A stretch of DNA of 64,000 bases from Tubiluchus corallicola (taxonomy: Eukaryota > Priapulida > Priapulimorpha > Priapulimorphida > Tubiluchidae). The translations under genes and the position numbers were made by a program. Below the pieces are notes generated by a model. That model was not told the DNA's origin and did not search any database. It saw only the letters and a list, made by a program, of their open reading frames with translations. Where the stretch lies: NCBI GenBank assembly GCA_030141605.1, contig JAQGDQ010000003.1, positions 2,685,501 through 2,749,500 of the forward strand, in the 5' to 3' direction. This document shows, piece after piece, positions 13,801 through 22,800 of this stretch. Numbering within the stretch: the first letter of the stretch is position 1; every line of letters begins with the position of its first letter.

Positions 13801-16800
13801 ATTGCTAATGCCTTGAATAAAGATGAGGAAATAATTAAGCCCAGTCAAGTTGCTCATTTGCCAGGACCAAACACTCTTTCTAAGAAAGACAAAAAATCTC
13901 CAGTGCTGCCTCCTAAGAACTCCACTGTTATGAAAACACAGGTTTCTGATGTAACAGAAAAACTCAATACAGAGGAGAAGGCTCCAGATGTCGGTGTGGG
14001 GTCAGATATGAGCAAAGTACATTTTGCAGCCGAAAATTCATCGGAAACTAATTTTGTTCAAGATAAAGATCACTTTAATCGGTAAGCTTTTTTCTGGAAA
14101 AACCAAAATTTTTTCAATAGTTTGTCATTATTTAACCAGTAAATGATTTCTCAAAAACTTCCTAATCGTTTTCCCAATTATTCAGCTGTATAACACTTAA
14201 GGTATTACCTAAAATTTTGTCAATACCAGTAAACACATTTTCAAGTTTATTTTTATGCCATTTGTTAAAAAAAAATTCTTGTATTATGCAACTTGCATCT
14301 TATATCTGTATTGTGCATTGTGAAATCAGTTCTATAGCTAAAATAACACTTATATTGCTTAAATGGTAAAAAACCGACTGTTTTTTTGTATTGGTAGCCA
14401 GCGGTTGTATAGGCGGTCCACTGGGGCAATTGAAGCGGCAAAAGTTCCTGACTTATCTCGAAACAGCCCAGGGCGATTTTCCGACAACAACTTAGAGTCT
14501 TGTGTAATCTCTGGTCTAGATCTAGACAAAGGTTTGTGTTGAGAGTGTAACGTGAGAAATGTTTGTTTGATTTTGAGCTAATAAGGATGGCATTAGGTAA
14601 CATGTTGTTTTTTGCATGATTATACTGATTTTGGTTTGCAATCTTAATGTAACTCGTGTTAATGTAACATAAATACATGGAAAGTAGCAACTCACCCATG
14701 AGTTAAATATAGCATACACGCTGTGTTTGTACACAAACAAAATATTATGTTTTTCTCATCTGTTACAGCAAAAGAATTTTAAAAATTTGTTAGAAAATAT
14801 GTTTGTAGCAAGGGTGCCACATGGAAATTTATCTTTCGGGTGCAGCGTAAATGGGCACATTTCTAATTTAAGTCAAGCAAATTCTGATTGACTGACTAAA
14901 TGAAATCACATGATCAAAACAAGATTACATTGTTTTTGTGCCATCAGCTGCTAATTCACTTCTGAGACAGCATATACTTGGCTTGTGGTTGTTGAGCATT
15001 TTTTTGTTTAAGTCTATCAATAAACCTATCTGATAAAATTTATAAAGAGTTATATGATCTGAATGGCCTCAAATCATTTCGTTAGTCCCTGTCTTCATTA
15101 TCAGTTTCGCACACAACCTTCAATTCATCTCTTCAAATTATTCTATTTACGGGTTCAAAACCTTCTCAGTTGCTAGGTTCGCGAGGGTAACGAAATTGCT
15201 GATTTTTTAAAAATTACATTCTTTTGTTCTTCTGGGCTGTTCACTCATTTTAGTCAGTCATATTTCTAAGTATTGAAACTAGGGTAATAGGGAGGGAGTT
15301 GGTAGTTGACCTATGGAAGTTCTGACATATCGTATATTTAGGTAATTTAAAATGTTTATAAAAATTGTCCTTTGGCACATGACCTGGGAAAAATTAGGCT
15401 GGGTCGTTTCAATCCATGTTCGGATAACCTTCATATTAACTACAGCTAAACTACAGCTTGTATAGAATATATTTTTATTGGAAAACCTAGCTTATAAAAT
15501 ATAACATGGTTCCAGGTGCTTATAAAAAATATGTTCAGGATTTTTACAAGTCCCAAAGCGAAACTGTCAAAAATTCTTTTTAGAATTAAAATTGGAATTA
15601 AAAAATCTCTCTTTTTGGTTACTCACTTGCACTGTAACTGTAATAGAGAGATTTGTTTTGCAGTGAAGCCTGTTTCATTTTCATTCTAGTTGTTCATGTA
15701 TACAAGATTTTGCCATTTACTCATTGTGAGGCAAACAATACATACTGAGTTTTCAGGAAAATTTAAATCTCTGACAGTTCAAATCTATAATCCATTAACA
15801 ATTAGCTTATTACCATCATTTTCAGGAGCAGTAAACAAAGACTGTGTAGAATGTTCACACATTATTGCCATCATTTCAGGAGCAGAAAGCAAGATTGTTC
15901 AATGTTTGTGCATTACTGGTTATCAGTGGATGCATTTTTTTTTAAATTTAAAATATTTTTGTTGTTGTTTTGTGATGTTGTTTGATGTGGTAGGCATGGA
16001 GTATTTGTTTTTTGATATTGTGGTGTCACAAATATATACCACTATTGTAGAAAAAATTTTGAACTAGTTAAAGGAACTGACGGAAATGCAAATCCAAAAC
16101 AGCATGTTACTAAGTTTGTACATTTTACATATACATTAGAGCAAAACATATGCAAATGCAGCTGTATGTCAGCTTTTAGAGCATCTGCATTTGAAAAAGG
16201 GCTGTAACTCGGCTTGTAGAGTAGCTAAAATTTGGTACAAGAATGCTTTGTCATGATAGTACGTGTACTTCTTATCTAGAAGACAATGTGAATCGGAACA
16301 GAAGAACTCAGTAAGCGAGTAACTAATGCTTTACATTCTGGACGAAATTATAAAAGTTTCTAGTACTTTGGTTTTTTATAGTGGGTAAGAATGCTAATGC
16401 TAAGCCATGGTTAGATGTGGAGTGGGCATGCAATCAATAAATCCTGCTTGAACAATTGTCTTGGAATACCACTGAATATAATAAAATGAAGCCAAATTTA
16501 TGCTTTGAAAGAGTTTTCACAAAAAAGTGTTGTGTAGGATTTATGTGTTAGGGGTTTGTTTTTGCTGAGTGAATAGATGATCATTCAGTGACTGTATGCA
16601 CACTTTCACTTTAACCTGTTGTTAATAGAAACTTCAACTGTGCCTCATTCTTCAGTACAACATTATTTGTACTTGGTTTTCTGAGATATTATATCTTCTT
16701 GTTGAGCATACGTTTCATTATGTAATGCTAAAGTCTTTGTTGCAACTGCTGAGCTGCACGATTGAAAAAAATCATTGCCACGAAAGTTATTACAAGTGTT

Positions 16801-19800
16801 TGTCTCAAATATATTGGCATCACCACTATGGTGGCAGTAGGCAGAGCAAAGGACTAAATGTTGTATGACATTTGCAAATGATATGCTGTTTGCATGTTTC
16901 TCTTGTTAAAAGTTGCCTTTCTTTTCTACTGCTTAACACATACAGTAATACACTTTTCAGGCAAAGCAAGATCTCCTCCACCACCACCTTCGTCATCAAC
17001 TTCCAGCGATAGCCTTAGTGGAACATCAACTAACTCGAAAACAAAAACTGCATCTATTACACACTTTTCTAGGTAATTTACATTACACTGTGTTACTGTT
17101 GCAATTTTGCCAACTGCTATTCATTAAACTTTATATGTACACAATTTATGCTCAGTGCAAGTGACAACTAAAAAGGTTTACTAAGTTTGCCAGTTTAGTT
17201 TTTTCCATATAATTATTGTGAGTCCCTTTCTGAAGGATATCTGTCAGTGTGTCGTCCAAATATGTGGTTGAAATGCACATTTTTGTGTCTACTATAAGTA
17301 TGACAAGCTTGCTTAAATTATTTGCATAATATCTTATCAAACGAAAATTGTCTCTGAGATCGTTAACAATGTTTTGTTCAACAAGTTGACTGAAAATTAT
17401 AAATGTTTTTAGGCTAAAATCTCCTCCTAGTCCTCCTGCTGCTACAGATGAAGTGGCTGTGAATCACGAAGTATTTAATAACTTTAAAGGAACAGATACA
17501 TTGGGCAGAAAGAAAAAGTTTTCCTTGAAAAAACTTATGAAGTTTGGCAATAAAGATGATACCTATAAAGAACCCGTCAAAACAACTGAAAGGCGCAGAA
17601 AGTTGGATATTGTTGTCATTAGAAACACTGAAGATGGTCCACAGATGATCCAAGACAACTCTGAGCTGGAAGGAGCTACTGTTGAGAGCTTGGATGGTGT
17701 GTAAATTTATATTTAGTTTTTTTTAAAAAGTACTTTATCTAATGGAAACACATTCGGGATATTCCACTTGCTCATTTTTTTCACATGAAAGCATTGAATG
17801 CTTACAAGGAAGGTAGCTTGATATTAAGTGCAGATCTTGTTGCTTACTATTGTAGTTGAGAACTTTAAATCCAAAGTCAATCATATTGTTGTCAAGTGCT
17901 GTTAATTACTATCACTCAGTTAACCATATAGTTTTAGAAACATACAAGCACAGTTTTGTCACTGTTACCACTATCTTTCCTTTAAAAAAACATTTTTGAA
18001 AACATTGTGAAATTCAAGTTTATAATTGAAAATGGTAAATAAAACATAGTTCTTTATTTAGATATACAAAGAACTTTAATGGCGACTTCACCGGATAGAA
18101 TGAAAACAATGACTGGATCACTCCCTGCCCACATGAGCTTATCTAGAGCTACAGCAAAAGGCGTTCGGCCACCACCACCTCGGCGTGGACGTTCACAGAG
18201 TGAAGACAGGTCTTCGATGAGAGAAAGTGGTGACGCGTCACCAGTTAAGGTAATTGCAATAATTGGTCCAGGACTCTGAACTTATTTAGTTAATGCTAGA
18301 TTTAGATTGTTTCATCAATCATGTAGTGTTTTTTTGTTAGAATAAATTGTTTTATGAATTATCATCCTTCATACTGGTAATCTATGGAGTTATAAAATGT
18401 GCCAACTTGCACCTATTTTCCATTTACTTTATGAGGTATTTTCCTTTTGATTACAAATGTGTCTAAGCGGTATTAGATTACAGGCAATCATTGACTTAAG
18501 GTTTATCTGAATGTGGCTGCTAAGCTGTGTAAATGTGTGCTGTGCAAGAAGTTTACACTCTACATGAACAGGCTGATTGATGTACACTCAAAGTGTAAGG
18601 TTGAACATATATATGGACTAATTTTTAACCATTACTACTTTATTATTTTCTAATAGTGTGTGTGGTTTGTAAGATATAGCATGTAACATTCTGCTATCAT
18701 TCTATATTTTTATAGGATGAGGCTTCACTGACACCATCTTCAGCTTCCCCAGCTTCTTCCAGTACCGGAGGAAAACCAGATATTCCAAAACGATATTCTC
18801 GGCCAAAATCTGATTACATGAACATTGGTAAGTGCTTAGTGCTTTGCGAACATGTGACTTTGTTCACCTTTATTTTTAGAGAGTGTAACTCAACCTGCCC
18901 TTTGTGGATGCTTTGGCATTGTTTGACTTCAACTTATTAACACACATTTTTAAGTGTCCTTTTGTGGAGTGCTGTTGGGCATGCAACCTGTCTTCGGGTA
19001 TTTTTTACGAGCATGACTGCGTGTTAAAGTCAGCATGGTTTTGTTATTATTCTTGAAATGTGATGACAACAAAAAGCCATTGTAGCTAATATCGCTTCTA
19101 AAGAAATTTTTAAGAAGGGTACATTGTATGTATTGTTTGACTATGGAACAGCACTTTTGTACCAATAGCATTCTGAACCTTATTGCACTTGCAGTTTGAT
19201 GTATGCTAAAATATCATTATTGAGGTATCTTTAGAAATCTGCTTCTGTCAAACTTCACTTTGCTGTGTCATGAATAACCTGGAAGTTCAAAACGTGAAAT
19301 TTCATTGATATTTTATGGGTGTCTGGCTTGCCCTTCACTAGTTAATTGACCTTGCCTGCTTGAGTGTGGAAATGCATTTGTTTCTCGTTGAATATTCTTA
19401 TTTTATGCGCCGATGAGTAACAAGGATTATGGCTTAGTTTTGCCATTACTTTTTGTTGAGCATCATGATTATGTCATTCTTCAATAATGCATTTGGCTTA
19501 CTGTATGTCTCAAAACATTACCTGTGCTGTGCTAACTCCATATTTTCTTCTTAAATGTTAGTTACACGTTCAGTTTATCTTTAATTGGTTTCAGATTACC
19601 TTTTACATCTATGGTTATTTGCATGTCAGCATTTCACTATTAGCAATTATAATTTTTCTCACACAGTAAATTGAATTTAAGTAAAGCACTTAACTTGGCT
19701 TTCAAGTTTAATTATTTTTTAAGTATAATAGAGCTACAATTTATAAGGCTGTGGTAATGTATATGTTGATTTTTATAATGTTGAAAATTTCGTTTTTATT

Positions 19801-22800
19801 GTGAATGATAGCCACTGGCATTCGGCACTTCTTTTGCTTGAATTTTTGTTCTCGGCAAGCTTCTTGGTTTTGTTAAGGCTCTTCTAGTACTTCTACCTGT
19901 GACATCCTGTATTGCAGGCGAGGCAAGATTGACCGCAGCACCTCCTAGCAAGCCAATTCGGCACTACACTGACATGCCCACATGCACTCCACCCCCTCCC
20001 CCTTCACATTATGACCGCATAGGCAGTAAATGTGAGTTACAGTTCTGTAATCATCGTATTTTCTGAGCTGACCACTCAGCCTAAATTATTCAGTTATATT
20101 CTCTTGTTAATAATTATATCTGCAAAGTGTTTCTCAAACATGAAACTCAATCTGTACGTGTAGCATGCATACAATTTATTGCACATAATTTCTTGTAATA
20201 AATTGCATTTTAATAATTGTTTGGTATTATGAATGCTTATTGCGCATATTTGCAATTTTTTGGTAAGTTTCACTTTTGCAAATTAATTGATTAATTTATT
20301 TGAGTATAAAGTCTCTTAGGTATCCAGACAGGTAGTAAGGAGGATATTATTATGCTCGTTTGCATTATGTTAAAGTCTTATAGCTACTGCAAGTTTCAAA
20401 ATACAAGGCTATGAATTTACTTAAAATAAGAAGAAAGAGTAATGGCTGCACGGTTTAAAGAATTCACAAAATTCTTGAAGTTTGAAGGGAATTGTGAAAT
20501 TTTGATAAAGTCACACTGTTTTACAGCTGTATGAGTTTTTATGTTTTAGGAATTAAATTCGCACTACAACAGTTTTCAGCTTTTACTGTAAGCTGGTACT
20601 ATTTTCAGATAAAGATAAGTCATCGTCCCATCTGTATGACCCGGTGTCTGACTCGACTAGCGTATCATCTGCGCGCAGTTCTAACTTTGATGAAGAATAT
20701 CTCACCCCCATCAACGGAGGTGATCATTCTGTCGACTCCAGTCTTCAACAACAGCAGAGTGATTCTGCTGAGCAAAACAATGTTACTGGTATTAATTATT
20801 GTAATCTTAATATCAACCTTTTTTTAATAATGATGTTACAAAGTATACAAACCCACAATTATTAAATTTGTTACCAAAATTGAAATGCAACAAATGTGAA
20901 AAAATGAGATGAAGCCTGGATTTGAACCAGGAACTTTCTGAATTTGGTTGGTTATCTATAGGGATGGACTTTGGACTACTGTAACTACTGAGAGATGCAG
21001 TGGCCTAGTAGTGTGTGGTTTGGTCCCTGATTCAAATCCTGGATGCATCACACTTTTTTCACATTTCCTGTGTTTCAAGTTTGGTATCAAATTTAACTGT
21101 GGGTCGGTCAATATGCATTGCAGTTTAGTCTATTCGTGCCAATTTTATATGAAACACTTGCATAAAGCATTTTATATATATATTTTATTTTTGTTGCTAT
21201 TAATGTGAGAAAACAATTATTCAAAAATCATTCTAAAAAGTAAACATCCATGTAAACACCAATGCCTGACTTCTAACTCCATTTTAGCAATTTTTATCTT
21301 GGCATGCCAGTGACAGTAATTGATCAAGACTTAGACTTGGGCTCAGATTTTTGAGCTCAAAAAACGTCTAACAATGTTGTAATGAAAAGCTGCTTTTTAA
21401 ACGTCGAGCAAATTTTATCCTCATTTATTGGTTTATTGAAGTAAATGTGTTCATTGAACACATTTGTAAAAGTTGTTGTTCATACCTTGTCATTCAGATA
21501 AATAGAAAAAACATAGTTTCCATACAAGAAATTTTAACTTTGCAAATTGAGCACTTGTAAAAATTGGTGTATGCTTTATTGGGTGTTGTTTACACTGTGG
21601 TTTAGCAATCTGTTTATCGCTAGTTAGAACAAGTAGGGCTTGTCTGTACCACTTTGTTCAAGTATGATGCTGTCCAAAAATTATTTTTTTATTGTGTTAC
21701 TTTCTGTTTTACTTTTATTTTTTTAATTAAATTTCCCTTTTGCATTGATTATGAATGAGCTTTTAAAATCTTTTGCCACATTTGCAGTCTTTCTACATCC
21801 AGACTCTGTAGTTGTGCTTTTTGTTTTTCATTTCTTATCTCTTCAGTTTTATATCTTACATTTCAATCTCTATTGTTGAAAACATTGGCTTTGCTTTGTT
21901 TTTGACAGGCTAACAATGTTAAATCTCATTTTTTTAGTGATTAGCATCTCTGATGTTACTAAGGATATAGAGAGGCTGATTGCAAAAGAGGATGGCTTAG
22001 AAACTAGAGCACCATTAGCGAGTGCAGAAGGTGATTCCCCCGGCGAAATAAAGTCAGCCACAGCTAGCACCAAAGCTGGTAACGCTTTTTGGATGGCACT
22101 ATTGAGAATAATGTTGACACATTTATAGTTAATTAAAAAATTAGTACAGCCTTTCTTTGGAATGACTGTCTCTTTATTTTCTATATTACGTTATCTAAAC
22201 ATGGTATCGTGATTGTATGTTGTATATTTTTCGTGTATACCAAGTTTCTTTTAATTTTTGTATTATCTCTGGTGTTTTACAGACAACCTTCCTCGTTTCG
22301 GTAGTGTTCCATCAATGGGGGGTGATGGTGCTAATATGAATGGCAAGCTATCATCCAGTTCTTCTGGGATATTAGAAACTAAATCTGGTAAGACGATTAC
22401 ATTCATTTATACTAATTTGTATAATAAATTAAATTATCACAATGTTCTAAGCTAAAGACAAATCCCTACAAGCAAATATGAAAGGAAAATAAGAAAATTA
22501 ATAGTAATACTTGTTTATTACAATATATACTTATCGGCGCATCAACAAAGTTTTTGTAAATAATGGTTTTGTTTTTTCAGAATCATCAGAAGGTCCTGTA
22601 CCTGTGCCTCGTAGCAGGCGGCGACGATCACGAGGTGGCAGCAGCTTGTATGAGGAGGTGGAAGGTTTAAGTGCCCCTTACAGTGGCAACTACACCAAGA
22701 TGGTAATGCAAAACTTGGAGACGTTAGTTATGGCATCTGAGAAAACAAAACACAAAGACTTGTCTAAGACAGGTAAAAAGTTTCAACATAAAACACAATT

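Noticed and set aside
20905-21045. A tRNA gene
   Set aside because: B-box motifs are present, but the A-to-B spacing is too short, no acceptor-stem pairing or anticodon arm is evident, and the motif exists as an inverted pair. Scored as a fold-back or SINE-like element.
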